A DNA stretch of 64,000 nucleotides, from positions 124,001 to 188,000 of the forward strand of contig NZ_JAXMIH010000024.1 in assembly GCF_034366625.1 (NCBI RefSeq), written 5' to 3'. A model generated the notes under the pieces. It did not search any database. It saw nothing but the letters and a program-made list of their open reading frames with translations, and was not told the origin of the DNA. Within the stretch, counting starts at the first letter, position 1. The number at the start of each line of letters is the position of its first letter. Both the position numbers and the translations under genes were made by a program. The DNA comes from Prosthecobacter sp. Its GTDB lineage: Bacteria > Verrucomicrobiota > Verrucomicrobiia > Verrucomicrobiales > Verrucomicrobiaceae. Positions 1-8,275 of this stretch are shown here, piece after piece.

Positions 1-36
1 GGTGACCGCGAGGAAAGCTCGTTCTTCGACAAGTAG
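1..36 (+). CDS. C-terminal end of an upstream gene (partial)
   Basis: Frame 1 reads GDREESSFFDK and then a TAG stop at 34-36. The charged, hydrophilic tail is a plausible protein C-terminus, but only eleven codons are visible, so the product cannot be named. It could also be a chance open stretch. Confidence 0.3.
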   Translation, partial: GDREESSFFDK

Positions 37-479
37 AAGGGTCCAGGTTAAAACGAGCCTGCATGCCGTTGCGGCTGATCTCATTCGGCCATGGCTCCCA
101 TGGGAAACCCGGCTGCTTGCGTTCTGCGCGATTTGAGGGCATTAAAGCCGCTGACATAGCCGAACAAAAGTCGCGTGCCTAACTCAGTTCGTGTGCCGGA
201 GACTGGGTGAAATATCCTGAACCAAAATCTCCCGAACGGTTGCTGAGGACGAATGCTGGATGGTGGTGGGACCGTGCATTGGCGCGTTCGGAGGGTAAGA
301 GGCAAGTCGCTCACTGCGACCGCTGCCACGAGAAGCTTGTTTGGGCGCTTTTACTTTTTTGTTCGGTTGGCACTGGCATAGTGCCCGCTGTGGGTTGTTC
401 TATGAAGGAGGTGCAGGAGATCGCGAACAAGATGGATGAGCTGATCGTGATGCTGCGAAGGTGAGGATGCCTAGGCTGC
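37..479. other. Sparse region without a convincing gene
   Basis: No open frame here resembles a known family, and I see no RNA gene, strong hairpin or repeat. The only candidate is a short GTG-started frame at 207-464, listed separately at low confidence. Confidence 0.4.
207..464 (+). CDS. Possible small hypothetical protein (85 aa)
   Basis: A GTG-started frame of 85 codons. Its second half has a hydrophobic stretch (VWALLLFCSVGTGIVPAVGC) that ends in a lipobox-like 'AVGC', followed by a charged helix-prone tail (KEVQEIANKMDELIVMLRR). This pattern would fit a tiny lipoprotein or membrane-tethered peptide with a start further inside than 207. The N-terminal half (KSPERLLRTNAGWWW) looks non-coding. 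No homologue is recognised and a spurious frame is quite possible. Confidence 0.2.
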   Translation: MKYPEPKSPERLLRTNAGWWWDRALARSEGKRQVAHCDRCHEKLVWALLLFCSVGTGIVPAVGCSMKEVQEIANKMDELIVMLRR

Positions 480-902
480 TCATTTCGTCACGCCCACCTG
501 CCGCAACCACTCTTCGAGGTTGTAGTAGTTGGTGACACGTTTGACGAGACCGTCACGCAGCTCGAAAAACGCTCCCACACGCAAACGATAGCGCTGACCG
601 TTCGCAGGGGGCAATCCCTCATCGGTGGCAAGATATTCGCCCTCGATGAAGAACTCCGCCGCGCCGCGCGTGCCGTCTTCGTCCGCGAAAACCACGAGAT
701 CACACACCTGCTCGCGGTAACTGCGGTCCATGCGCGCCAGGAAGGCCCGGAAGGCCGTCTTTCCCGTTTCCGTCCCACCTTGATTGATGTCATGCACGAC
801 ATCTTCCGCCAGCAGCGCGAGAAACGCAGTGCGGTCGCCGGAATTGAAGACGGTGTAGTAGTTTCGAATGAGTGTGGCGGCCTGCTGCTGCGGTGTGGAC
901 AT
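480..902 (-). CDS. SnoaL-like / ketosteroid-isomerase-related protein (NTF2-like fold)
   Basis: The product has about 140 residues. It reads like a one-domain NTF2/SnoaL protein: an N-terminal helix (AATLIRNYYTVFNSGDRTAFLALLAEDVVHDINQ) followed by the curved-sheet segment ending in 'FFELRDGLVKRVTNYYNLEEWLRQVG'. It most resembles the ketosteroid-isomerase-related group found as free-standing proteins in many bacteria; the substrate is unknown. The ATG at 902 (MSTPQQQ) is preferred over the longer start at 914 because similar proteins start just before the first helix. It is transcribed divergently from the S11 peptidase gene, with about 100 bp between them for both promoters. Confidence 0.75.
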   Translation of the reverse strand: MSTPQQQAATLIRNYYTVFNSGDRTAFLALLAEDVVHDINQGGTETGKTAFRAFLARMDRSYREQVCDLVVFADEDGTRGAAEFFIEGEYLATDEGLPPANGQRYRLRVGAFFELRDGLVKRVTNYYNLEEWLRQVGVTK

Positions 903-1001
903 GGCGCGCAGCATGAATTCAGCCGTGCCTGCGTCAATTCAGAAAAGCAGGGGGAAATCCACGGTTGCGATGCGGGCGCAGGCAGCTAAACATCGCCGTC
1001 T

Positions 1002-1970
1002 ATGTTTTCCCCCAGCATGGCGCGGCTTCGCTCCCGCGCGTCGATCCTTGGCATCTGTTTGACCCTCGCCACCAGCACCAGCGCCCTGCAGGCGCAGTCC
1101 GCCGTGCTCGTGGTCGATGCCTTCAACAAAAAAGTGCATGTCGCCGGCAATGCGCAGTCAAAACGCCCTGTCGGCGGCCTGGCCAAGATCGCCACCGCCA
1201 TGGTGACGCTCGACTGGGCGGAGGCCTCCAAGGTGGGCGTGGGCGTGCTGGCCACCGTGCCCGCCTATGCCTTCCAAATCTCCGACGCAGGCACCATCGG
1301 CCTGCAACCGGGAGATCAGGCCACGCTGCGCGATCTCATCTACGCCACCATGATGAGCAGCGACAACATCGCCGCCATCACCCTGAGTGACTTCGTCGGG
1401 CGTGATCATCTGGCGCGACTCGGCCGCAGCGGCCATCCGATGGAAGAATTCGTCCGGCAGATGAACCAGCTCGCCAGCCGCGAAGGCGCGCGCGGCACAC
1501 GCTTCACCAATCCGCATGGCCTCGAAAACTCACGCCCCCTGCCCTATTCGACCGCAGCAGACATCGGACGCCTCGCGATCTACGCTGTTTCTCGTCCCGC
1601 GATGCGCTTTTACACGAATCAAGACAGCCGCAGTATCACCATCTACCGCGCCGGGCAGCAGATCAGCGTGTCTTTGAAAAACACCAATCAACTCCTCGGC
1701 GTGGACCGCATTGATGGCGTCAAAACCGGCAACACCGAGCGTTCCGGCGGCTGCGTGGTCATTTCTGCGGAGAAGCCTTCCAGCGTGCAGGTGCAGGCGG
1801 ACAACACCAGCCTCATCTACCGCCACCGCATGGTCGTCGTGGTGCTCGGTTCGGCCAGCCCCTTTGCCGAGGCGCGCACGCTGCTGCACCAAGGCTGGGC
1901 GGCTTACGACCGATGGCTCGCCGCAGGCCGCCCCATCACAGACAAACGGCAGATGCTCGACCAATTTTAG
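1002..1970 (+). CDS. S11-family D-alanyl-D-alanine carboxypeptidase homologue with altered active site
   Basis: Secreted penicillin-binding-protein-type peptidase of 322 residues. A signal peptide covers about residues 1-32 (hydrophobic ASILGICLTLATS, cleavage near ALQAQ). Family landmarks: the SxN motif as S120-D121-N122 (in MMSSDNIAA), the 'TNPHGL' loop at 169-174 and the KTG motif at 241-243 followed by a glycine pair. The SxxK motif is abnormal: the segment KRPVGGLAKIATA has Gly59 where the catalytic serine should stand, while Lys62 is kept. Family members normally trim the terminal D-Ala from peptidoglycan pentapeptides in the periplasm. Without the serine nucleophile this copy may only bind peptide or act as a regulator. 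It lies 60 bp before the phosphofructokinase gene. Confidence 0.85.
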   Translation: MFSPSMARLRSRASILGICLTLATSTSALQAQSAVLVVDAFNKKVHVAGNAQSKRPVGGLAKIATAMVTLDWAEASKVGVGVLATVPAYAFQISDAGTIGLQPGDQATLRDLIYATMMSSDNIAAITLSDFVGRDHLARLGRSGHPMEEFVRQMNQLASREGARGTRFTNPHGLENSRPLPYSTAADIGRLAIYAVSRPAMRFYTNQDSRSITIYRAGQQISVSLKNTNQLLGVDRIDGVKTGNTERSGGCVVISAEKPSSVQVQADNTSLIYRHRMVVVVLGSASPFAEARTLLHQGWAAYDRWLAAGRPITDKRQMLDQF

Positions 1971-2030
1971 AGATCTGCTGGCATCGTTTCTGCACCCTTC
2001 AGCCACACACCTCTTTCCAACCACACACTC

Positions 2031-3110
2031 ATGCGAATCGGAATCTTGAACAGCGGCGGGGATTGCCCCGGACTCAATGCGGTCATTCACGGCGTCGTCG
2101 GCGCGGCCCACACCCACGGCTGGGAGGTCGTCGGCTTTCGTGATGGCTTTGAAGGCCTGCTGCCGCCCGGAGATTACATGATGCTCACGCCTGAAAAAAC
2201 CGTCGGCATCATGAAGCTCGGCGGCACCATTCTGGGCACCACGAACAAAGGCCACTTCGTGGCGAAAGTCGGCGAGGGCAACGTCTCCCAGGTGCCGGTC
2301 GAAATCGTTGAGAAGGCCAAAAGCACGTTGCGCCATCTCGAAGTGGGAGCTCTCATCGTCGTCGGTGGAGACGGCAGCCTCACCACCGGCCTGCAACTTT
2401 TCCAGATGGGCATTCCCGTCATCGGCGTGCCGAAGACCATCGACAATGACATCCAGGCCACCGCCACCTCCTTCGGTTTTGACTCTGCCGTGGCCGCCGT
2501 TGTCGATGCCCTGGACCGCCTGCACACCACGGCGGAAAGCCACAAGCGTGTGATTGTGCTCGAAGTCATGGGCCGTCATGCCGGATGGATCGCGCTTTAC
2601 GGCGGCATGGCTGGCGGGGCGGACGTCATTCTTCTGCCGGAGATTCCCTTCAATTTCGATCACGTTGCCAAAGCCATCCGCAAGCGTGATGCCGCAGGCC
2701 ACCACAGCACGCTCGTCGTCGTGGCCGAGGGTGCGCGCATGGAAACCGGCGAGCTGCTCACCAAGGAGCGCGTGGGCGTCAAGGGCGAGGACCGCCTCGG
2801 CGGCATGGGGGACTATGTGGCCAAGCACATCGAAATAGCCACTGGCAAGGAAACCCGCGCCTGCACGCTGGGGCATCTGCAACGCGGTGGCGCCCCCACC
2901 GCGCTCGACCGCATCCTCGGCGTGCGTTTTGGCGCCAAGGCGGTCGAACTCATCGAACAAGGCTGTTTCGGACGCATGGTCAGCTACCAGCAGTATCAAG
3001 TGGGCGACGTGCCCATCGAGGAGGCCGTGCATCAGCTCCGTCTCGTCAACAAGGACAGCGAAATCGTCAATGCTGCCCGAGCCATCGGCATCTCCTTCGG
3101 AGACATGTGA
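2031..3110 (+). CDS. pfkA: 6-phosphofructokinase (group III type, predicted ATP-dependent)
   Basis: Catalyses fructose 6-phosphate to fructose 1,6-bisphosphate, the committed step of glycolysis. The 359-residue protein starts with the nucleotide-binding loop ILNSGGDCPGLN and carries GGDGS at 112-116, PKTIDND at 134-140 (catalytic base Asp138) and MGRHAGWIA at 180-188. In this family the residue after GGD separates donors: Gly115 fits ATP use, whereas PPi enzymes have Asp. Lys135, where the E. coli enzyme has Gly, places the protein in the mixed group III (PfpA-like) branch. Donor choice is therefore a family-based inference. The length is normal. The gene converges with thioredoxin, 33 bp away, with no clear terminator hairpin. 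Confidence 0.93.
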   Translation: MRIGILNSGGDCPGLNAVIHGVVGAAHTHGWEVVGFRDGFEGLLPPGDYMMLTPEKTVGIMKLGGTILGTTNKGHFVAKVGEGNVSQVPVEIVEKAKSTLRHLEVGALIVVGGDGSLTTGLQLFQMGIPVIGVPKTIDNDIQATATSFGFDSAVAAVVDALDRLHTTAESHKRVIVLEVMGRHAGWIALYGGMAGGADVILLPEIPFNFDHVAKAIRKRDAAGHHSTLVVVAEGARMETGELLTKERVGVKGEDRLGGMGDYVAKHIEIATGKETRACTLGHLQRGGAPTALDRILGVRFGAKAVELIEQGCFGRMVSYQQYQVGDVPIEEAVHQLRLVNKDSEIVNAARAIGISFGDM

Positions 3111-3143
3111 TGGCAGGAGCAGCGCAGATGAAGCAAGGCGGGA

Positions 3144-3473
3144 TCAACCCAGCGCCGCAAGGCGTTTCGCCAGCGCGTCTTTCGACTGCACGCCCACGAC
3201 CGTGTCCTTGGCCTTGCCATCCTTGAAAAACACGAGCATCGGAATGGAGCGCACGTTGAATTGTGCGGCCAGGTTTGGCGCTTCATCCACGTTCACCTTG
3301 CCGATCTTCACCTTCCCGGCCTGATCCTTCGCCAAATCGTCGAGGATCGGCCCCAGCATGCGGCACGGCCCGCACCACTCAGCCCAGAAGTCCACGATGA
3401 CCGGCACGGTGGAACTGGAGATTTCGGATTCAAAATTCGCTTCGGTGAGGGTGAGAACTGCTTCGCTGGCCAT
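3144..3473 (-). CDS. trxA: Thioredoxin
   Basis: A 109-residue cytoplasmic dithiol oxidoreductase. It has the active site WCGPC (Cys34 and Cys37) after 'VIVDFWAE', the cis-proline segment 'RSIPMLVFF', and the glycine-bearing C-terminal helix region. It keeps target proteins such as ribonucleotide reductase and PAPS/methionine sulfoxide reductases reduced. The ATG at 3473 (MASEAVLTL) matches the normal thioredoxin start; the open frame extends further upstream without family resemblance. Its 5' side faces the CHAD gene across a 265 bp divergent spacer. Confidence 0.95.
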   Translation of the reverse strand: MASEAVLTLTEANFESEISSSTVPVIVDFWAEWCGPCRMLGPILDDLAKDQAGKVKIGKVNVDEAPNLAAQFNVRSIPMLVFFKDGKAKDTVVGVQSKDALAKRLAALG

Positions 3474-3738
3474 GGTGAGGTGGAGTGGGTTTGAAGATGG
3501 GTTACGAATGCACGCTGGCATTGGCGGCAGGCGAATCAATCAAAGTTTTTCACCAAACTCCCTCTGCTTTCGCCAAAAAATGGCATCCAAAACGAATGTG
3601 ACGACATTCCCAGCAGATCGACTGACTTCAGTGATTCAGACAATTCACAAGCCCGGCGCGCTTGTTGCCAGAATTCGAGGACGAATGTGAAAAACTCTTT
3701 CTTGCCGTCGCAAGTGCCCCCGTGCTGAATGAGAACGC
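3474..3738. promoter_or_regulatory. Divergent intergenic spacer between trxA and the CHAD gene
   Basis: 265 bp with both flanking genes pointing outward, so it must hold both promoters. I could not pick out a convincing -35/-10 pair or a strong inverted repeat. Confidence 0.4.
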
Positions 3739-4557
3739 ATGAAACAAAGCCATGACTCCTCGGGCCTGACGGGCCGGCAGTTGAAGCGTTTGTTGCATCA
3801 GCTCTGCGAACGCGCGCAGGATGATGTGCTGAGGATTTCATCGCAGGAAGAAACAGCCACGCACCAACTGCGGGTGCGCATGAAAAAGATGCAGGCGCTG
3901 CTCCGGCTCGCACGCGAAGGCATCGAGGAACACACCCTGCAGGCGATGCGCCTGCACATTCGCACGGTTAAAAACGCCTGTGCCTGCAATCGTGACCGCG
4001 TGGTGCAGCACAAGCTCATCGACAAACTCGCTCATCGCTTCCATCTGGCGCCCAAAAACCGTCCGCATCTCGTGGGCATGCCGCAGGCAAAACCGCCGGC
4101 CTCATCTCTGCGCCATCAACTGCATGCGCTGGGGCAGCTCATTGACAACACCTGCATCGAATCGCTCTCAGCAGAGCAGCTTCTTGGGGAGCATGCCCGG
4201 TGCTATCGCAAAGGCCGCCGCCTGATGAAACAGGCTTGTGAAACCACGGACAATCGCATTCTGCACCGCTGGCGGCATCGCGTGAAGGACCTGTATTTTC
4301 AAACCCTGGCGCTGCCGCAGCTTCCCGGATCGGCACGACGCATCAAACGGGCAAAGCGTCTCGGTCATCTGCTCGGGCGCGATCAGGATCTCGCCAATCT
4401 CGCGCGCGAGCCCGCCTTTTCCATGCGCCGCAGCCCTTGGATGCAGGTGATCAACGAACACCGCGGCTGTCTGCGCGAGCGCTTCCTCGTCCTCGGCCAC
4501 AAACTCTACGCGCCTCACAGCTCGCGCTTCAGCGGGAGAATCATGAGCCGCGCCTGA
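3739..4557 (+). CDS. CHAD domain-containing protein
   Basis: A 272-residue alpha-helical protein rich in His, Arg and Lys. The CHAD signature is present at the N-terminus (ATHQLRVRMKKMQALLRLAR) and again in the second half (LHRWRHRVKDLYFQTLAL ... LGHLLGRDQDLANL). CHAD domains bind inorganic polyphosphate through conserved basic residues; many sit next to or are fused to CYTH phosphatases, but no CYTH domain is present here. It has no signal peptide, so it is probably cytoplasmic or granule-associated. Its stop is one base from the convergent stop of the anti-sigma gene. Confidence 0.87.
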   Translation: MKQSHDSSGLTGRQLKRLLHQLCERAQDDVLRISSQEETATHQLRVRMKKMQALLRLAREGIEEHTLQAMRLHIRTVKNACACNRDRVVQHKLIDKLAHRFHLAPKNRPHLVGMPQAKPPASSLRHQLHALGQLIDNTCIESLSAEQLLGEHARCYRKGRRLMKQACETTDNRILHRWRHRVKDLYFQTLALPQLPGSARRIKRAKRLGHLLGRDQDLANLAREPAFSMRRSPWMQVINEHRGCLRERFLVLGHKLYAPHSSRFSGRIMSRA

Positions 4558-4558
4558 T

Positions 4559-5971
4559 TCACAGTCCTGCCATACGCTGCGCATCCTGCACGAGCCGGAT
4601 GAAACGTGCACGTCCACCGCTGGTGTCAGCACCTTTGGCCTGTTTCGCGAGTTCCAGCACAAGATCATGATTCAGGCCGCCCAATTGATCCGCGCCGCGC
4701 AGCAACAGGCCGAAACCGACCACGGAGGTCTCAAACACGAAGTCTTCACGTGCGTTCTGGAGTGAGTAACCACGGTCAATGACCTGCAGTTTGCTGCTGT
4801 CGAACGGTCCGACGGTCTGCGAGGTAAAGCGTGCGTTGGGCAGCGTGACGGTGGCGATCTGCCGGCCGCCGTCACGGGCGATTTCGCCGCTGCCATTCGG
4901 CTGGAACTCATACCACAGCACGTGTGTGCCGGCGCTGCGCAATTCGGCCGCAACCAGATGCCGCTCACACAATAGGCGGAACTGCTTCACATTCGCCTGA
5001 TCAAAGGTGACTTGGAGCGGGAAACTGGCGTCGGAGGCGAGGACTGCGGGCTGATCGGCCGGCACCTGGATCACAACGCGCAGCAGACGATTCGCAGGAT
5101 TCCACGGACAGGCGGCCACTTCGGCCTTCCATGAATGGATAAACAAATCCGTCACACGCATCGGCTTGGCTTCGGTCTTCGCATTCGCAGGCTGTGGCGA
5201 GGCAAACACCTGTCCTTGTGGCTTGGATGGCGCAGGCTTGATCTGTGCAGGCTGCAGGTTGAACTGATCGGAGGTCTGTTTCGTCGTGCTGGCAAATGCA
5301 CCGCGCCCGGCAGGCATGGTGAAGCCCAGATTTGGTGTCACAACCGCCGCAGTGGTTGGAGGCGTGACCGCAGGAATCGTTTTGACAACCACCACCTCCT
5401 TCGCGGCTGGGATGGGTGCTGGAGTGATGTTGTCCGCGACTTTCTGTGGCATCGGCTCGGTCGCGGGTTGCATGACCGGTTTGACGGCCACGATTGGCGC
5501 AGGAACCGCCTTTTCAGGAGCTGTCTGCGGATTGGCGGCATTTTCGACCGGTGGCTTTGCCTTGGGAGGTGTGGCAACGATCTGCGCCGCATCCTTCACC
5601 ACCGGACTGAACGACCATCCCGCGAAGAAGGCCGCGCCCGTCAGGGTAATGACGGCGGCCGCCTTCAGCAGTGTGCCCATCACCGGCCAGAAGGCCTGAT
5701 GCGGACGTCCTGCAGGCTTGCGCGGCAGCATCGGCTGAATCCGACGCGGCAGATTGGCCGGATGCAGCACGGCGTGGCGCTGTTCATGAGTGAGACGTGA
5801 CTGCGGAATGGGCGCCCCATGACGTAACGCATCGGTCACGGCCTCGATCTGCTCCAACTGGTGCGCGGCGGCGGGCGTAGTGGCCAGCATTTCGTGCAGC
5901 GCGTGCGCCTCCTCGGCGTTCAGTTCTCCGAGCGCGTAAGCGGTAAAGTGGGGATTGTCCTGCGGGTTCAT
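4559..5971 (-). CDS. YfbK-like membrane anti-sigma protein lacking the vWA domain
   Basis: 470 residues. Residues 1-70 (HFTAYALGELNAEEAHALHE ...) resemble the cytoplasmic anti-sigma-like N-terminus of verrucomicrobial YfbK proteins. One membrane segment lies at about 99-121. A long Pro/Ala/Lys/Val-rich linker fills 130-275, and 278-468 match the YfbK C-terminal domain (DUF3520): 'AEVAACPWNPANRLLRV', 'VTFDQANVKQFRLLCE', 'DFVFETSVVGFGLLLRG', 'ELAKQAKGADTSGGRARFIRLVQ'. The von Willebrand A domain that normally lies between these parts is missing. The ATG overlaps the sigma-factor stop (ATGA at 5968-5971), so the two are co-translated. The likely role is to hold the ECF sigma factor at the membrane until a periplasmic signal arrives. 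Confidence 0.78.
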   Translation of the reverse strand: MNPQDNPHFTAYALGELNAEEAHALHEMLATTPAAAHQLEQIEAVTDALRHGAPIPQSRLTHEQRHAVLHPANLPRRIQPMLPRKPAGRPHQAFWPVMGTLLKAAAVITLTGAAFFAGWSFSPVVKDAAQIVATPPKAKPPVENAANPQTAPEKAVPAPIVAVKPVMQPATEPMPQKVADNITPAPIPAAKEVVVVKTIPAVTPPTTAAVVTPNLGFTMPAGRGAFASTTKQTSDQFNLQPAQIKPAPSKPQGQVFASPQPANAKTEAKPMRVTDLFIHSWKAEVAACPWNPANRLLRVVIQVPADQPAVLASDASFPLQVTFDQANVKQFRLLCERHLVAAELRSAGTHVLWYEFQPNGSGEIARDGGRQIATVTLPNARFTSQTVGPFDSSKLQVIDRGYSLQNAREDFVFETSVVGFGLLLRGADQLGGLNHDLVLELAKQAKGADTSGGRARFIRLVQDAQRMAGL

Positions 5972-6519
5972 GAATGGGTGGGGGAATATTCTTCGCTTAG
6001 GTCAGTGCTCATCAGTTCGCGCAGTTTCTTGATCGCGTGATGCATGATGAAGCCGACATTGCCGACGCTGAGTCCGGTGATGCCAGCGATCTCCTGGTAG
6101 GAGCAATCGTGAAGGAACTTGAGCCGCACGACTTCGCGTTGGTTGGGCCGCAGCCGGTCCACGCAATGCCAGATGTGCGCATAAAGCTCGTGCATGCCGG
6201 CGCTTTGGGCGGGGTCGGGCTCGTGATCCGTTGCCGCGGCGATGACATCCTCGTTGCCGAGGTCCAGCCGCTGCTCCTTGCGCAGGATGTCAAAGGCACG
6301 ATTTCGGCAGACGGTGAACAGCCAGGACTTGAGGTTCTCACGGACACGCTCCGGCTCGGTGAGGTAGAGCCGCAGCATGGCATCCTGCACGACATCGCGC
6401 GCACGCTCGATGTCTCCACCGAGGATGCCGGCTGTGTAGGCGATAAGTGTGCTTTCATGCTGGTCCAGTGCTCGCCTGACCAGCACGGAGGCTTCATCCT
6501 GGACGTGTTGGGCGGGCAT
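5968..6519 (-). CDS. ECF-type RNA polymerase sigma factor
   Basis: 183 residues with the two ECF regions. Sigma-2 spans about 15-85 (ARDVVQDAMLRLYL, then LKSWLFTVCRNRAFDILRKEQR) and sigma-4 about 120-170 (LRPNQREVVRLKFLHDCSYQEIAGITGLS, then VGFIMHHAIKKLREL). The second helix-turn-helix ends with the 'GNVGFxxHxAIKKLR' form common in Planctomycetes and Verrucomicrobia. The ATG at 6519 (MPAQHVQ) is chosen because the longer frame adds 46 residues unlike any sigma factor. It is the first gene of a two-gene operon with its putative anti-sigma protein. Target promoters are unknown; autoregulation is common in such pairs. Confidence 0.92.
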   Translation of the reverse strand: MPAQHVQDEASVLVRRALDQHESTLIAYTAGILGGDIERARDVVQDAMLRLYLTEPERVRENLKSWLFTVCRNRAFDILRKEQRLDLGNEDVIAAATDHEPDPAQSAGMHELYAHIWHCVDRLRPNQREVVRLKFLHDCSYQEIAGITGLSVGNVGFIMHHAIKKLRELMSTDLSEEYSPTHS

Positions 6520-6555
6520 GCGTTGATTCAGGGTTGGAACGGGCAGGCACGGGGA

Positions 6556-6584
6556 AAAATTAGGCGGCGGGCAAAGTTGCCGCC
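6556..6584 (-). terminator. Putative Rho-independent terminator after the L,D-transpeptidase gene
   Basis: Read on the minus strand, the sequence forms a GGCGGC / GCCGCC stem with a 10-base loop, followed by TAATTTTT. It lies 149 bp past the L,D-transpeptidase stop and just upstream of the sigma-factor start. It could end the first transcript or act as an attenuator for the second. Confidence 0.45.
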
Positions 6585-6732
6585 AATTTCCGTCTTGGAA
6601 ACCGCAATTTGCGCCCACCCGAGCTGTCAGACTGGGTCTGAGACAGTCAACGGTCATGGATCAAGAATGAACAGGCCGCAACGCCTGACCTCGAAACTAC
6701 TTTGGGATCCGGCGTCGAGTTCTTGAGCCCTT

Positions 6733-7365
6733 TTATGGCACAATCTCCACCGGAGTGCCGACGTGGACCTGCTGATAAAACTTCTCGGCCATGTGGCCGG
6801 GAAGGCGAATGCAGCCGTGGGAAGCGGCGTAGCCTGGGAGGTGGCCCTGATGCATGCCGACACCGCCATAGACACGCATGAAGTAAAACATCTTCGCGCC
6901 CTCGAAGCGCGTGCCGGGCGGGCGAGGATCCTTGCGGTTGTCGATGTTCTGCATGATGACGTTGCCCTCGAAGTCCTCATAGTCGCCGTAGATGGAGGAT
7001 TTGTGGTCGATGTCCTTGTCGAGAATGCGGTAGCTGCCGGGTTTGGTGTCGTAGCCTTCGGTGCCGGAGGAAATGGGCGAACCACCGGCGAGTTCGCCGC
7101 CTTTGAACAGATAGACCATCTGCTCGCCGAGATTGATGACAACGCTGGGCCTGCCGCTCATGTCATCAGCATACCAGAAGGAGCCATCATTAGCCCCACC
7201 ACGGAAAAAACCAGAGACATGCCCCCACATGAAGCGTGAGGCACGCGGGATGTCACTGGTGACGAACTTACGGCCATAGCGGAAAGCGTTGTTGCCCGTG
7301 TTCTGGACGGTGGTGCAACTGACAAGGCTCAGCACGAGGAGTGGAAGCAGGCAGCGTGGCGTCAT
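6733..7365 (-). CDS. L,D-transpeptidase (YkuD family), predicted lipoprotein
   Basis: A 210-residue cell-wall enzyme that makes 3-3 cross-links in peptidoglycan or attaches proteins to it. The N-terminus is a lipoprotein signal (MTPRCLLPLLVLSLVSC) with acylated Cys17. The YkuD domain starts at about 75 ('SVVINLGEQMVYLFKGGE') and ends with the catalytic pattern His172 ... Ser182-His183-Gly184-Cys185-Ile-Arg187. The ATG at 7365 is chosen because it puts the lipobox at the right distance; the frame opens 10 codons earlier. It lies directly downstream of the giant surface-protein gene on the same strand, separated by a probable terminator, so co-transcription is possible but not shown. Confidence 0.9.
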   Translation of the reverse strand: MTPRCLLPLLVLSLVSCTTVQNTGNNAFRYGRKFVTSDIPRASRFMWGHVSGFFRGGANDGSFWYADDMSGRPSVVINLGEQMVYLFKGGELAGGSPISSGTEGYDTKPGSYRILDKDIDHKSSIYGDYEDFEGNVIMQNIDNRKDPRPPGTRFEGAKMFYFMRVYGGVGMHQGHLPGYAASHGCIRLPGHMAEKFYQQVHVGTPVEIVP

Positions 7366-7399
7366 GCGTAGGAAGCCGTGCGCTAAAACAGCCAAATGA

Positions 7400-7436
7400 C
7401 AAATGCAAAATCAAGGCCAGATGAAAGCCGTGGCCT
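7400..7436 (-). terminator. Putative terminator after the giant gene
   Basis: On the minus strand a perfect AGGCCA / TGGCCT stem (7414-7436, 11-base loop) is followed by the T-rich TTGATTTTGCATTT. It starts 7 bp beyond the stop of the giant gene. Confidence 0.5.
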
Positions 7437-7442
7437 GCCGCA

Positions 7443-8275
7443 TCACGGTTTGACGAGGAAGAAAGCCCGGAAGGCATCCAGCAGCGGCTGGGTGGTGACC
7501 TCAAGGCCGGTGGACTCGTCGATCCACTGCGACTGTGGATTGAGCAGGTAGTTTTGATAGGCGGCAGAAGCAGGGTCGGCATCGCCACTCCACAGACGGA
7601 GGCGTGAGCCGCTGGTGTGTGTCTGCACGCCAGGAGCCTGCGGGGTGGCGAGGCCGGTGCCGAGAAGTTGTGTGCCCGCAGTCTGCGGCAGCGCAAGCGG
7701 GGCGGTGCGGACCTCGCCAAGGAAGGTGAGCGTGGCCGGAGTGCTGCGAATCTGCACGAACATGCCTTCCTGCGGAGGGATGACGCGGGTGGAGACATCG
7801 GCAAGCGTGGAGCCGCCATCGACCACCCACTGCGGCGCAGCGGTGGCGGATTGCAGCCAGACAACCTGGAAGCGACCTGCAGTGGCATCGAAGAACATGA
7901 CGCGGTCCGCTTCTTCCGCCGCAGACGCAGGCTGGAGGACATCCGCAGGCAGCAGCGCTCCGAGCGTCCAATGCGGACGGATGCGGAGGCGTGCGCCGGT
8001 CATGGTGGTCTCGGCGACGGTGGTGAGCGTGATCGTGCTGCCAGTGGAGGCGGTGGTGTCGATGTCAAAGCTGCGTCCGGCCAGAGCGCCGTCGAGCACC
8101 TCAGCGTAGTAGCTCACGCCATTCTGCAAGTGAGTGCGGATGTCGATGCCGTTTGTGTTGAGCACGGCGATGCGACCACTGATGGAGCTGACTTTGCCGG
8201 TGTAAATGGCGGGCTGCAGCAACGGCATGGAAAGCGTCTGGCGACCGGCCTGGAACAGCCTCTGTGACCAGCCTT
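7443..8275 (-). other. C-terminal region of the giant protein (TIGR02597-like)
   Basis: About 280 residues from 'WSQRLFQAGRQTLSMPLL' to the end 'AFFLVKP'. The order of segments (a span on leaving a surface or gap, 'DRVMFFDATAGRFQVVWL', then 'VIPPQEGMFVQIR') resembles the TIGR02597 family known mainly from Verrucomicrobia. Just before it, at about 8580-8625, lies the segment DPDTDGLTNLMEYALG, a calcium-loop-like motif frequent near C-termini of secreted proteins in this phylum. Function is unknown; it could be a surface-attachment or export element. Confidence 0.5.

Noticed and set aside
1530-3032. 500-codon minus-strand frame opposite the S11 and pfkA genes
   Set aside because: It is a codon-bias shadow: pfkA on the plus strand has all catalytic motifs, and the minus frame resembles no family.
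6624-6646. Hairpin CTGTCAGAC / GTCTGAGACAG between the L,D-transpeptidase and sigma genes
   Set aside because: The stem has a two-base bulge, no T-run follows on either strand and no known operator matches it, so I do not call it a site.
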